Assembly (NCBI GenBank): GCA_003155795.1
Contig: PMEM01000034.1
Coordinates: 1 to 64,000, forward strand
DNA length: 64,000 nt
DNA from: Gemmatimonadota bacterium
GTDB taxonomy: Bacteria > Gemmatimonadota > Gemmatimonadetes > Gemmatimonadales > Gemmatimonadaceae
Direction of reading: 5' to 3'
Of the stretch, positions 55,149-64,000 are shown piece after piece. The notes under the pieces were generated by a model that did not search any database, was not told the origin of the DNA, and saw only the letters and a program-made list of their open reading frames with translations. The stretch's first letter is position 1. Every line of letters begins with the position of its first letter. Both the position numbers and the translations under genes were made by a program.

Positions 55149-55751
55149 ATGCGCGTACTCAGAGCTGATGAGTATCGTCGCATGCCGTGGCGCAACGGTG
55201 GTGGTGAGACGGCCGAAATCGCGATCAGTCCAGCGAGCGCGACGATCGAAGACTTTGACTGGCGTGTCAGCATGGCGCACATCGAAGCCGATGGCCCGTT
55301 CTCCAATTTCTCCGGAAAAGACCGAACGCTCATGATACTGCGAGGCAACGGTATCAAGCTATCGATCGCTGACGGCGCACCTGTTGATCTAACATGCGAC
55401 TCGGAACCGTTCGCATTTTCCGGCGACGTCCCGGCACGCGCGAATCTGCTCGAAGGAGCGGCCACGGATCTCAATGTGATGACTGATCGAGCGCGACTGA
55501 AGCACACCGTACGACGGCTTCCGATCCTCAGACGCACCGAACTCACAGTGGACGCGGCGTTGGGGCTGCTCGTTTGCGCGGAGGGGGAATTGCAGATCGA
55601 GGTGCGTAGCGTAGTGAACACGCCGGCCGTCGAGCTTATGGCTCTGGACGCGCTGCTCCTGGAGAATGAGCTGGACATTCTGAGCATAGTCACCCACGGG
55701 TCGGCGTTGGCCTATCTGATCGAAATCCGGGAAGGGATCGCGAATCGGTAA
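55149..55751 (+). CDS. hutD: HutD/Ves family protein
   Basis: 200 residues, a bicupin of the HutD/Ves family. Seen: RRMPWRNGGGETAEIAI near the N-terminus, DWRVSMAHIEADGPFSNFSGKDRTL (in parts) and VRRLPILRR. The MPWRNGGG-T motif is diagnostic. HutD is linked to histidine use, but no hut genes are in the window. It follows DinB by 52 bases. Confidence 0.88.
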   Translation: MRVLRADEYRRMPWRNGGGETAEIAISPASATIEDFDWRVSMAHIEADGPFSNFSGKDRTLMILRGNGIKLSIADGAPVDLTCDSEPFAFSGDVPARANLLEGAATDLNVMTDRARLKHTVRRLPILRRTELTVDAALGLLVCAEGELQIEVRSVVNTPAVELMALDALLLENELDILSIVTHGSALAYLIEIREGIANR

Positions 55752-55856
55752 GCACTAAAGCCCGATGCAGGTGGCAGAAATCCCATCGAGCCGTAATGGA
55801 ATGCATATTATGAGCGCAGCCGTTCCCTGCTAACGTTCACACCAGCCCTTCGTTCG

Positions 55857-58118
55857 ATGCGATTCGTATCCCTTCCCCTTGTTATCGCGCTCGGCGGAGT
55901 CGCGGCTGTTCCCGCGACTCCCATCACGGCGGCGCCATCTGCGGACATACTTGGTTTCACGCCGGCGTCATCACGTGTCGAGCGGGAATGGGAAACCAGG
56001 TTCCGTGCGATGCCGAACCCGACGAGAATGCGCGCAGACATGAAACGATTGAGCGCGTATCCACATCACGTTGGCTCGCCATACGACAAGGCCAACGCCG
56101 AGTGGCTGCTGACACAATTCAAGGACGCTGGATGGGATGCGCACATAGAACAGTTCGATGTGCTCTTCCCGACACCGAAGGAACGAAAGCTTGAAATGAT
56201 CGCACCGACGCGATTCGTCGCGAAGCTTACTGAGCCACCTGTACCGGGCGATCCGACAACTTACCAGACGGCGCAGCAGCTTCCGCCGTACAACGCATAC
56301 TCGATTGATGGCGACGTTACGGGCCCGCTCGTATATGTCAACTACGGAATACCGTCCGACTATGATGAACTCGCGCGACGCGGCATATCCGTGAAGGGAG
56401 CGATCGTGATCGCGCGTTACGGCAGATCGTGGCGCGGTGTCAAGCCGAAGATCGCGGGTGAACATGGCGCGATCGGTTGCATCATCTACTCCGATCCAGC
56501 CGACGACGGCTACACCCAGGACGACACCTTCCCTGTGGGTCCGGCGCGTGCTCCGAACAGTGTTCAACGCGGCAGCGTTATGGAGATGACTCTGTATCAG
56601 GGTGATCCGCTGACGCCGGGCGTGGGTGCAACCAAGGATGCAAAGCGGCTCGCGCTCAAGGACGTGAAGGTCTTCACAAAGATCCCCGTTCTTCCGATCG
56701 GATACGCAGATGCGAAACCGCTGCTCTCAGCAATCACGGGCGAGGTCGCACCGAGCGATTGGCGTGGTGCGCTGCCGATCACGTACAAGATCGGGCCCGG
56801 TGCGGCGCGTGTGCATCTCATCGTTAAATCAAACTGGGACATCAAGCCTGTTTATGATGTGATCGGGCGACTGACTGGAAGTACTCAGCCGGATCAGCTC
56901 GTCATTCGTGCGAATCATCATGACGCGTGGGTAAACGGCGCGGATGATCCGATATCGGGCCTGGTCGCGGAGCTCGAGGAGATGCGTGCACTCGGTGCGC
57001 TCAAGAAGCAGGGGTGGAGTCCGAAGCGCACAATCATTTACGCAGCGTGGGACGGCGAGGAACCCGCGGTGCTTGGTTCTGCAGAGTGGGCCGAGACGCA
57101 TGCTGAAGATCTTACGCAGCATGCGGTGGCGTATCTGAACTCGGACAACACTGGCCGAGGATATCTGAGTGTGAGCGGATCGCACATTCTTGAGAAGTTC
57201 ATCAATGGTGTGGCGGGCGATATAACCGATCCGGAAACCGGAGCGACGCTGCAGCGAAGAATGCGAGCGTCGCGAGAGTTGCGCGCTCCAGCGGCGCGGC
57301 GCGACACCGCTAGCAAGAGCGGCGATATTCAAATTGGCGCGCTGGGCTCGGGATCGGACTACACCACATTCCTGCAGCACCTCGGGATTCCGTCGATGGA
57401 CTTCGGCTTTCATGGCGAAGGTGGTCGCGGCTCCTATCACTCGGCGTACGACGATTTCTACTGGTACACGCATTTCTCCGATTCGAGCTTCGTGTACGGA
57501 CGTGCGCTTGCTCAGACAGTCGGGACCGCGATGATGCGGCTCGCGGATGCCGATGTGATACCGTACGACTATACTGACCTGGCAGAGACGGTTAAGGGAT
57601 ACGCTGGTGAATTGAAACGGCTCGTGAGCGGGATGGCCGACGATGCGGCGAAGCACAACAGGGAGATTCGGGACAGCACGTTCATGCTGACGACAGATCC
57701 GCGCTATCCGATGGCCGCGCCGACGATCGAAGCCGATGTACCGAAGATTGATTTCAGCCCGCTAGACAGCGCGATTGCGCGACTATCGGATGCCGCGAAC
57801 AAGTACAACACGACGTTCACGAACACGTTGGACAATGCGAAGACATCCGGAGATTTCGCCACGCTCAACATGCGGCTTATCAAGAGCGAGCACACTCTGA
57901 CCTCGGATGCCGGGCTGCCCGGTCGGCCATGGTTCAAGCATCTGCTTTACGCGCCAGGTGTGAACACGGGTTACGGAGTGAAGACCATTCCCGCAGTGCG
58001 CGAAGCGATAGAGGCGAAGGACTGGGCGCTTGCCAGGACCGAGATTACGCGCGTTTCTGCTGCGTTGAGTGCAGAAGCTGCGCTGGTGACGCAGGCAACA
58101 GCGGAGCTTGCGAACTAG
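55857..58118 (+). CDS. Secreted M28 zinc peptidase, glutamate carboxypeptidase II-like
   Basis: 753 residues. A signal peptide (MRFVSLPLVIALGGVAAVPATPITA, in effect residues 1-25) is followed by a PA domain (about 120-250) and the M28 core. Zinc ligands can be placed: H354 in NHHDAW, D364 in ADDPISG, Glu pair in WDGEEPAVLGSAEWAE, Asp in NSDNTG and His in YHSAYDDFYW. A C-terminal helical dimerization domain closes the chain. This is the layout of NAALADase/GCPII and plasma glutamate carboxypeptidases. It probably trims peptides outside the inner membrane. The 3' end overlaps an antisense transposase remnant. Confidence 0.92.
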   Translation: MRFVSLPLVIALGGVAAVPATPITAAPSADILGFTPASSRVEREWETRFRAMPNPTRMRADMKRLSAYPHHVGSPYDKANAEWLLTQFKDAGWDAHIEQFDVLFPTPKERKLEMIAPTRFVAKLTEPPVPGDPTTYQTAQQLPPYNAYSIDGDVTGPLVYVNYGIPSDYDELARRGISVKGAIVIARYGRSWRGVKPKIAGEHGAIGCIIYSDPADDGYTQDDTFPVGPARAPNSVQRGSVMEMTLYQGDPLTPGVGATKDAKRLALKDVKVFTKIPVLPIGYADAKPLLSAITGEVAPSDWRGALPITYKIGPGAARVHLIVKSNWDIKPVYDVIGRLTGSTQPDQLVIRANHHDAWVNGADDPISGLVAELEEMRALGALKKQGWSPKRTIIYAAWDGEEPAVLGSAEWAETHAEDLTQHAVAYLNSDNTGRGYLSVSGSHILEKFINGVAGDITDPETGATLQRRMRASRELRAPAARRDTASKSGDIQIGALGSGSDYTTFLQHLGIPSMDFGFHGEGGRGSYHSAYDDFYWYTHFSDSSFVYGRALAQTVGTAMMRLADADVIPYDYTDLAETVKGYAGELKRLVSGMADDAAKHNREIRDSTFMLTTDPRYPMAAPTIEADVPKIDFSPLDSAIARLSDAANKYNTTFTNTLDNAKTSGDFATLNMRLIKSEHTLTSDAGLPGRPWFKHLLYAPGVNTGYGVKTIPAVREAIEAKDWALARTEITRVSAALSAEAALVTQATAELAN

Positions 58119-58491
58119 GGGGGTCGGGTCTTGCGCGGTGCGAGGGCACCGCGAGGCACGCAATGGCGCGCGTCGCACGCTGTTTGGTCCAACCCACGAC
58201 CTGGCTGACGTTGCTTGATGGGGAATCGGCTTGCAAACGGATTATGACCGCGTGTACGTGATCTGGCATCACGACAAACGCATCTACACGCACATCGACG
58301 AATCGCTCGGGAACCAATAGCCACGATTCGTGGACAATTCGACCCGCATCTGTCAGCAGGATGCCGGTGCGGGTGGGGATCCCAAAGATAGGTCTGCGGT
58401 TCCGCGTGATCATCGTGACGAAATACGCGCCGGGTCGCGAATAGTCGTACGACCGCGAACGGACCCGTTTCCGAACAGGGTAATTGTTCAT
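58045..58491 (-). pseudogene. Truncated REP-associated tyrosine transposase (RAYT, Y1 type)
   Basis: The first about 110 codons read as RAYT: RSYDYSRPGAYFVTMITRNR, GRIVHESWLLVPERF and the HUH motif VVMPDHVHAVII, then SQVVGWTKQRATRAI. The C-terminal helix with the nucleophilic Tyr and the closing N-P-x-W segment are missing. After about 58150 the frame continues as Pro/Ser-rich sequence antisense to the M28 gene. The gene therefore lost its 3' third when the flank was rearranged. A REP-like hairpin lies 84 bases beyond its 5' end. Confidence 0.8.
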
Positions 58492-58742
58492 TCCGAAACG
58501 ATGCGTGACCGGACGAATTCCGGGCGCATCCGTCGCCGGCCAATGGGATCATATCACGCGCGGGAACGGCACCCGTAGGGCGCGGATTTATCCGCGCCGC
58601 TCCCCCCCAATCGCGATCGCGCGCCCATTCACCGTTCGTATTACGTATTGATACGCCCCAATCCCGATTGGACGTGCGTTGGGCACGGCGCGGTCATCGC
58701 GCGCCGTGATCGAACGTGATCACCGCGCGTCGTCACCGCGCG
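58492..58742. other. Intergenic palindrome-rich region
   Basis: No gene is seen. Besides the REP hairpin at 58575-58598 it contains a short inverted repeat CCAATC-CC-GATTGG near 58655-58670 and a run of CGCGC-rich near-palindromes just before the S15 hydrolase stop. This looks like a repeat-derived tail between the transposase remnant and the next gene. Confidence 0.5.
58575..58598 (+). repeat. REP-type hairpin with GTAG tag
   Basis: GTAG (58575-58578) is followed directly by GGCGCGGAT, TT, ATCCGCGCC (58579-58598), a perfect 9-bp stem. A GTAG or GGAG tetranucleotide at the foot of the hairpin is the mark of REP elements recognised by RAYT transposases. It lies 84 bases from the RAYT remnant's 5' end, as expected for REP-RAYT units. 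Confidence 0.7.
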
Positions 58743-60692
58743 TCATCGCACGATCGGCAATTCCACAAAACTCGCGTTGCCGGATTCGTGATAAATCTTC
58801 TGCGTCGCTTTCTGATAATCGCCGGCTTTCGCCCAGAATATATTCGGGACGAATGTCTGCGGGTTTCGATCGTATAGCGGGAACCAGCTCGACTGGATCT
58901 GGATCATGATGCGGTGGCCGGGCAGGAATACGTGGTTCGCGGTTGGCAGCGCGAACTTGTACAGCAGGGGCTTGTCGGGAGTTATTGCTTTCGGCGTGCT
59001 GAAACTTTCGCGGTAACGGCCGCGAAATATGTCCATGGAGATCGGGAGCTGGTAGCCGCCCATCTTCGCGTCACCGGCGACTTCATCTGGGTAGACATCG
59101 ATCACCTTCACCACCCAGTCGGCATCGGTGCCGCTCGTCGATGCTACAATATTTGCGATGGGCTGTCCGCTGATCTTGAGCGGCGCGGTGAGAACGTCGG
59201 ATTCGTATGCGAGCACATCGGTGCGGCCTGACGCTTCACGCTGATCATCGACGAGCCATTGTTCCCACGTGAGTGGTGCGACGTAGCCAATTGGCTGGCT
59301 CGGGCGCCTCCGGAACGGAACTGGCTTGGCTGGATCGGAGATGTATTCGTCGTACGCGGTGCCGCCGGACGCAGGTTCCGTGAAACCGGTCTTGAAGTGC
59401 GATTCCAGATACAGTGGCGTTGGATGGATTGTGCATCCACTGGCACAGCCGGACGGCCATGATGTCAGATGCTCCCACTGGTTAATTCCGGTTACGTACG
59501 CACTAACGGGCGCGACACTGTCGGGCGGTGCACCGTCCTTGAGATAGTGTGCGAGAAACGGCCCCAGAATGTGCTTCTGGAAATACAATGACGTGTTGCT
59601 GTTGAAATTTATGGCGCCGAGTGAACTGCCGTCCTGGATCTCCTGACCGTGGTACCACGGCCCGAAGGCCAGGAAGACCTTGTTGTCGGTGTCCTTTGGC
59701 TTGATCGCCTTGTAGACCGCGATCGCGCCGTAGATGTCTTCCTGGTCCCAGAGACTCGCGACGAGCATCACAGGAATTTTTATTGGCTGCGCAGCAAGAA
59801 TCTTGTCCATCGCCTGCTGGGACCACCAGGAGTCGTAGCTCGGGTGTGCAAGGATCTTGTTCCAGAATCCGACCTGCTCGAGGCCGTGAGCCTTGCCAAG
59901 GTCACCCGCGGAACCGCCGTCGAGATACACATCGTAGTCGTCGAAGTGGTCGGTCCACCATTTCACTGAATTGTCGCGCGTCGCTTCCTGTTCAAGGATG
60001 TACGGCATGTTCTGTTCGCGGAACGCGCCGTTGTGGAACCAGTCGTCGCCCATCCAGCCATCGACCATGGGGTTCATGGGAACGGAGACCTTGAGGGCTG
60101 GATGCGGATTGACGAGCGCCATCAAGGGCTCGAAGCCGTCGTATGAGATGCCGAGTATGCCGACGTTGCCGTTGGTTTCGGGGATGTTCTTGATCAGCCA
60201 GTCGATGGTGTCGTACGTATCGGTGGATTCATCGACCTTGGTTGGATTGAGAGGGCCGATGAGCGGCCGATTCATGACGTAATCGCCTTCGGAGCCATAC
60301 TTGCCGCGAATGTCTTGAACGACGCGTATGTAGCCGCCGGGAATAATGACGTCGAGCGCGTTGTCGTAGCCCGCCAGATTAGGTGCGAGATGCGCGCTAT
60401 TGGCGTAGGTCGTGGTGGCGGTGGCGTCGTACGGGGTACGCGTCAGGAGAATGGGCGCACGGCGCGCGCCTTTCGGAACGAGAATTACGGTGTGGAGTCG
60501 GACACCGTCGCGCATGGGGATCATGACATCACGCCGGACGTAATCGAACGACGAGGTAGCCGGCGTGAAATGGGCCGGTGTCTCGCTCGGCAGTGTCGAA
60601 GTCTGGGCGGCAGCTGGTGATGTGAGCAGAATTGGCGCAACGAGCGCGCCGGTGAGGAACACCAGCCTGCAACGGTTTGTAATTGGGTCCAT
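58743..60692 (-). CDS. Secreted CocE/NonD S15-family hydrolase (alpha-amino acid ester hydrolase-like)
   Basis: 649 residues. Signal peptide MDPITNRCRLVFLTGALVAP to about residue 29. The alpha/beta-hydrolase part has MIPMRDGVRLHTVILVPKG, DIRGKYGSEGDY, the nucleophile elbow GISYDGF (Ser183), the Asp region SLWDQEDIYGA and His in FGPWYHGQ. A C-terminal jelly-roll begins near PLTWEQWLVDDQRE. It matches X-Pro dipeptidyl peptidase/glutaryl acylase/AEH enzymes, which cut ester or amide bonds next to amino acids. Acts in the periplasm or outside. Confidence 0.92.
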   Translation of the reverse strand: MDPITNRCRLVFLTGALVAPILLTSPAAAQTSTLPSETPAHFTPATSSFDYVRRDVMIPMRDGVRLHTVILVPKGARRAPILLTRTPYDATATTTYANSAHLAPNLAGYDNALDVIIPGGYIRVVQDIRGKYGSEGDYVMNRPLIGPLNPTKVDESTDTYDTIDWLIKNIPETNGNVGILGISYDGFEPLMALVNPHPALKVSVPMNPMVDGWMGDDWFHNGAFREQNMPYILEQEATRDNSVKWWTDHFDDYDVYLDGGSAGDLGKAHGLEQVGFWNKILAHPSYDSWWSQQAMDKILAAQPIKIPVMLVASLWDQEDIYGAIAVYKAIKPKDTDNKVFLAFGPWYHGQEIQDGSSLGAINFNSNTSLYFQKHILGPFLAHYLKDGAPPDSVAPVSAYVTGINQWEHLTSWPSGCASGCTIHPTPLYLESHFKTGFTEPASGGTAYDEYISDPAKPVPFRRRPSQPIGYVAPLTWEQWLVDDQREASGRTDVLAYESDVLTAPLKISGQPIANIVASTSGTDADWVVKVIDVYPDEVAGDAKMGGYQLPISMDIFRGRYRESFSTPKAITPDKPLLYKFALPTANHVFLPGHRIMIQIQSSWFPLYDRNPQTFVPNIFWAKAGDYQKATQKIYHESGNASFVELPIVR

Positions 60693-60980
60693 GGTTCACT
60701 CTCGAAGGAAGGGCGACTGCCGCAAATGTACGCGTTCCGGGAGAATATCGGAATCCGTAACTCGGGGACAGGCGGTGCTGAGGCCCGGATGGCCGAGTTT
60801 CACTAAGCCGCTCGAACCGGATGCCGTCACTCGTCGCTGCGACAGTATGATGGGTTTCCCCCGCATCGGGAAGTATCTTCCGCTGTTTCAGTCAGACGGT
60901 GCCTTGAACCCGTAGTTCATCCAACCACTTCGGCTCGCACACCTTATTCGCTAATCGGAGCGTAGGCGGTTGCGCACTGG
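60693..60980. other. Intergenic gap without a recognised gene
   Basis: 288 bases between two minus-strand secreted-protein genes. Open frames here lack start signals and motifs. It should contain the promoter of the S15 hydrolase gene, but no clear pair of boxes was found. Confidence 0.4.
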
Positions 60981-61517
60981 CTACTGAGCTGGCTGACTCG
61001 ACGGTGGTACCATTCCAAGCATGCGCATGTATGTCACGACGTTTCCGTAGTGCTCATTGTCGTGCGTCGCATTGAGGACCAAAACGCCGCCCTTGGTAAA
61101 GTGTTGACCGAACATCTCGACCGCTGCGCCAAGCTGAGACGACGGTACCTGATAGGCACGCGCACAGTAAGTGTTCGACGCACCCAGCGCTGCAACCAGT
61201 TCTGCCTTCGACATTGTGCGCTTCTCGAAGTCATCTTCCTTGGGTACGGCTTCGCCGAGCACCGCTGCGCAAAACATCTGCTGTGATCCTGCAACGTGAG
61301 CGATGAGTTGGCCGAAGCTTCGTACCGTCGCGACCGGCTTGTACGCGTACGACGACTCCGGCACCGCTTCCGCAGAACGAGCTAGATACTTGCTCACGGT
61401 GACCCACTGGTCCCGCACTTCGGAATCGGCCGAGCGCGTCGAGGCAGTGGTCTGGGCAAGCAATGGGGGTGCGGCAACCAGGGCCAGCAGTAGTACGGGG
61501 CGGAATAGCATGGTCAT
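60981..61517 (-). CDS. Secreted DinB-like protein
   Basis: 178 residues. Start ATG 61517 opens a signal peptide (MTMLFRPVLLLALVAAPPLLAQ); ATG 61511 is nearly equivalent. The mature part is a DinB four-helix fold: VTVSKYLARSAEAVPESSYAYKP, FGQLIAHVAGSQQMFCAAVLG, HFTKGGVLVLNATHDNEHYGNVVTYMRMLGMVP in parts. Candidate metal ligands are the His residues in LIAHVAG and THDNEHYG. Function unknown; secreted DinB proteins with this start are common in this type of genome. Confidence 0.85.
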   Translation of the reverse strand: MTMLFRPVLLLALVAAPPLLAQTTASTRSADSEVRDQWVTVSKYLARSAEAVPESSYAYKPVATVRSFGQLIAHVAGSQQMFCAAVLGEAVPKEDDFEKRTMSKAELVAALGASNTYCARAYQVPSSQLGAAVEMFGQHFTKGGVLVLNATHDNEHYGNVVTYMRMLGMVPPSSQPAQ

Positions 61518-61680
61518 CTCGGGGTTTGGAGGTGTCTCGCCAGCCTCGAATGTCGCTCCTGAGCCTCGCGGACACAAGAATGAATAAGCTCTGAAGTCGG
61601 GGGCCGCCTGCGCTGGCTGGCGGACGGGGCTTTATACCATAGATTCGTCCAGCGTAGTCTTCCCGAATATTGGCGACCGC

Positions 61681-64000
61681 ATGGCTGACATTTTTGACCG
61701 GCTACAGGCGACATTGTCCGGCACGTACGTGCTCGAACGCGAACTCGGCGGTGGCGGCATGTCGAAAGTCTTCCTCGCCGATGAGCTGCGGCTTGGCAGA
61801 AAGGTTGTCGTCAAGGTCCTTTCGCCCGAACTGGCTGCGGGGATCAGCGCAGAGCGGTTCGAGCGCGAAATTCGCCTTGCCGCATCGCTGCAGCAGGCGA
61901 ACATAGTACCACTGCTCTCGACCGGCGACACCGACGGGCTTCCGTTTTACACAATGCCGTTCGTGGAAGGCGAATCGCTGCGCGCGCGACTCGCGCATCA
62001 GCCGGGCCTTCAAATACTGGACATCGTCCGAATACTCGGCGACGTCTCGCGCGCGCTCCAGTATGCGCACGAGCGCGGAGTCGTGCATCGCGACATCAAG
62101 CCCGACAACGTACTCCTCTCCGGCGGCACTGCTGTCGTAACGGATTTTGGAATCGCGAAAGCCTTGAGTGCATCTCGCACAGCCGGCGCGGGCGCAACAC
62201 TGACGCAACTCGGAACGTCGATGGGCACGCCAGCTTACATGGCGCCTGAGCAGGCAGTTGGCGATCCGGATACCGATGCGCGCGCTGACATCTACGCGCT
62301 CGGCTGCATGGCTTACGAACTTCTCGCAGGACATCCGCCGTTCCACGATCGCACACCGCAACGCATTCTCGCGGCGCAGATCAGCGAAACTCCCAAGCCG
62401 ATCTCGTCGCTCAGACCGGACGCACCCGCTGCCCTGTGCGATCTCGTGATGCGGTGTCTTGCCAAGGATGCAGACGACCGGCCGCAGAGCGCCGCGGAGA
62501 TTATCGTGTCCCTCAACGTCGCAACAAGCGGCTGGGGAGCGCCCGCACTTCCACCGGTGCTGCTGCAGGGGCCCGGCGCATTCCGGCGCGCACTCATCAG
62601 CTACGCCGTAGCCGTCATCATTGTTGCGATTGTGGTGAGAGCGGCGACGATCACCATAGGTCTCCCGGACTGGGTAATGCCTGGCGCGCTCGCGGTGATG
62701 GCGCTCGGATTGCCTGTGATTTTGTTCACCGGCTACGTACAGCGTGTGACACGTCGCGCACTCACGACAACACCAGCTATCACCGCAGGTGGCGGCCACC
62801 AGGTGGAGCACGGAACCATGGCGACCATCGCGCTGCGCGCGAGTCCGCACGTTTCGTGGCAGCGCACAACGCGTGGTGGCGTGTATGCGCTCGGCGTGTT
62901 TGGTGTGCTTGTAGTTGGGTACATGGTGATGCGTGCCTTCGGAATCGGACCCGTCGGGTCATTGCTCGCTGAGGGACGTCTGTCGCAACGCGACCCCGTA
63001 CTCGTGGCTGAATTCACCACCAGCCACGCTGATTCAAGCGTCGGTCACGTAGTCGCCGAGGGCGTACGACAGAATCTGAGCCAGTCCAATTCGATAACAC
63101 TGTTCAGCCCGGCGAGCGTCGCGGCCGCGTTGACGCGAATGCAACTCCCGACAACCACACCACTGACCCCGACAGTGGCGCGGCAGTTGGCGTCGCGGGA
63201 GGGGATCAAGGCGATCGTGAGCGGCGACGTTACAGGACTCGGCAACGGATTCGTCATTGCACTGCGTCTCGTGTCAGCAGATTCGGGTGATGTGCTGGCG
63301 TCGTATCAGACAACTGTTGACGGTCCGTCACAGCTCGTATCAGGTGTGGACGAGGTGACGCGCAAGCTGCGCGGCAAGATTGGCGAGTCGCTCAAGAATG
63401 TGCAGGACAGCCCTCCGCTCGAGCAGGTAACAACTGGGTCCTATGAAGCGCTGAAGGCGTACACTGAAGGCAGTCGAATATTCAACGATCAACAGGACTA
63501 TCAGAAAGCAATCCCGCTGCTTCGACAGGCGGTTGCCATCGACACCGGCTTTGCAATGGCGTGGCGCAAGCTTGCCATGGCGTATCAAAACGGCGGTTAT
63601 CCGGCATCAGCGCTCAATTCCGCCGTGTCCAAGGCGTTCCAGCTGCGGTCGCGTCTTACGGACAAGGAACGGTACCTGACCGAGGGGACCTATTACGGCA
63701 GCGGCGTCAACTTGAATCGGCCCAAGAGCATTGCCGCGTACCAGGCGTTGATTGCAACCGGTGATTCGCTGGAGGGGGAGAACAATCTGGGTGTGAACTA
63801 CTTGTCGCTCCGAAAATACCCCCAAGCTGAGATTGCCTTTCGGGCGGCCGCACGGTTGAACCCAACGAGTTCACTCTTCAAAACGAATCTCGCATTTGTA
63901 CTGGCCGTGGAGGGGAAAGATGCTGCCGCTGATTCTGTGCTCACCGATGCACTTGCGAAATTCCCGTCGAGTCCTGGTGTGCTCCAGGCCATTGTAATGA
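61681..64000 (+). CDS. Serine/threonine kinase with membrane anchor and TPR domain (3' partial)
   Basis: An open frame of 773 codons that runs off the window. The kinase domain (about residues 16-280) is complete: glycine loop LGGGGMSKVF (22-31), Lys45 in VVVKVL, HRDIKPDN (136-143), TDFGIAK (D155) and MGTPAYMAPEQ. Three membrane segments follow (about 305-330, 335-352 and 405-425). Beyond these lie a domain LLAEGRLSQRDPVLVAEF and a TPR region (YEALKAYTEGSRIFNDQQDYQ onwards). This arrangement is frequent in Gemmatimonadota and Acidobacteriota and suggests signalling from a ligand-binding exterior. Start ATG 61681 fits the kinase N-terminus. Confidence 0.93.
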   Translation, partial: MADIFDRLQATLSGTYVLERELGGGGMSKVFLADELRLGRKVVVKVLSPELAAGISAERFEREIRLAASLQQANIVPLLSTGDTDGLPFYTMPFVEGESLRARLAHQPGLQILDIVRILGDVSRALQYAHERGVVHRDIKPDNVLLSGGTAVVTDFGIAKALSASRTAGAGATLTQLGTSMGTPAYMAPEQAVGDPDTDARADIYALGCMAYELLAGHPPFHDRTPQRILAAQISETPKPISSLRPDAPAALCDLVMRCLAKDADDRPQSAAEIIVSLNVATSGWGAPALPPVLLQGPGAFRRALISYAVAVIIVAIVVRAATITIGLPDWVMPGALAVMALGLPVILFTGYVQRVTRRALTTTPAITAGGGHQVEHGTMATIALRASPHVSWQRTTRGGVYALGVFGVLVVGYMVMRAFGIGPVGSLLAEGRLSQRDPVLVAEFTTSHADSSVGHVVAEGVRQNLSQSNSITLFSPASVAAALTRMQLPTTTPLTPTVARQLASREGIKAIVSGDVTGLGNGFVIALRLVSADSGDVLASYQTTVDGPSQLVSGVDEVTRKLRGKIGESLKNVQDSPPLEQVTTGSYEALKAYTEGSRIFNDQQDYQKAIPLLRQAVAIDTGFAMAWRKLAMAYQNGGYPASALNSAVSKAFQLRSRLTDKERYLTEGTYYGSGVNLNRPKSIAAYQALIATGDSLEGENNLGVNYLSLRKYPQAEIAFRAAARLNPTSSLFKTNLAFVLAVEGKDAAADSVLTDALAKFPSSPGVLQAIVM

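Noticed and set aside
58045-58150. C-terminal part of the RAYT frame as genuine protein
   Set aside because: The residues after TRAI are Pro/Ser-rich and antisense to the M28 gene, with no match to the RAYT C-terminus.
1-64000. CRISPR arrays, rRNA and tRNA genes
   Set aside because: No regularly spaced direct repeats and no tRNA-like T-arm or rRNA core sequences were noticed on reading; a covariance-model scan would be decisive.

Overview
The window is about 60% GC and almost fully coding. It is probably chromosomal DNA from a Gemmatimonadota-like bacterium. This is an inference from gene style: a membrane-anchored Ser/Thr kinase with TPRs, many secreted peptidases and esterases, DinB and DUF899 proteins, and exporters of the MacB/DevA type. 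No rRNA, tRNA or CRISPR array was recognised, and no database was searched.

Layout. (1) 1-10836: a composite defence locus on one strand, hsdM (5' end outside the window), a RloC/PrrC-like AAA ATPase, hsdS, darT, darG and hsdR, most of them overlapping or nearly so. Type I restriction-modification, a putative anticodon-nuclease-like ATPase and a DarTG DNA ADP-ribosylation toxin-antitoxin pair are interleaved. (2) 10837-13500: a debris zone with an intact proC-like gene, a decayed membrane-protein gene, the C-terminal stub of an ATPase/winged-helix regulator whose start codon lies inside a perfect palindrome, and a broken paralogue of the DUF3883 gene found at 28 kb. (3) 13.5-21.7 kb: VOC protein, DUF899 gene pair, TPR/winged-helix regulator with a beta-propeller protein, and a three-gene exporter operon. 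(4) 21.8-27.7 kb, minus strand: cyclase-like hydrolase, Na+ symporter, class V aminotransferase, a split TPP decarboxylase resembling ComDE, and a secreted M20 amidohydrolase, probably one catabolic unit. (5) 28-31 kb: a small accessory patch with a DUF3883 nuclease-like protein, an orphan RelB/DinJ antitoxin with a 9-bp palindrome, and an AbiE toxin-antitoxin pair.

(6) 31-33.7 kb: membrane protein, aldo/keto reductase, nicotinamidase and an unknown small protein. (7) 33.8-48 kb: a carbon and redox island. Transketolase and a flavoprotein run leftward. An NdvB-type GH94 phosphorylase, G6P dehydrogenase, a Rieske-flavoprotein reductase, short 6-phosphogluconate dehydrogenase, a glycoamylase/GH144-like glucanase and a disulfide oxidoreductase run rightward. 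The simplest reading is phosphorolysis of beta-1,2-glucan feeding the oxidative pentose phosphate pathway, with NADPH used by the linked flavoproteins.

(8) 48-55.8 kb: MFS transporter, ABC-2 exporter, MtfA peptidase, a nucleotidyltransferase pair that looks like a toxin-antitoxin module, and RidA, DinB and HutD proteins. (9) 55.9-64 kb: a secreted M28 peptidase, a truncated REP-associated transposase beside a GTAG-tagged REP hairpin, a secreted S15/CocE hydrolase, a secreted DinB protein, and a Ser/Thr kinase-TPR gene that runs off the right end.
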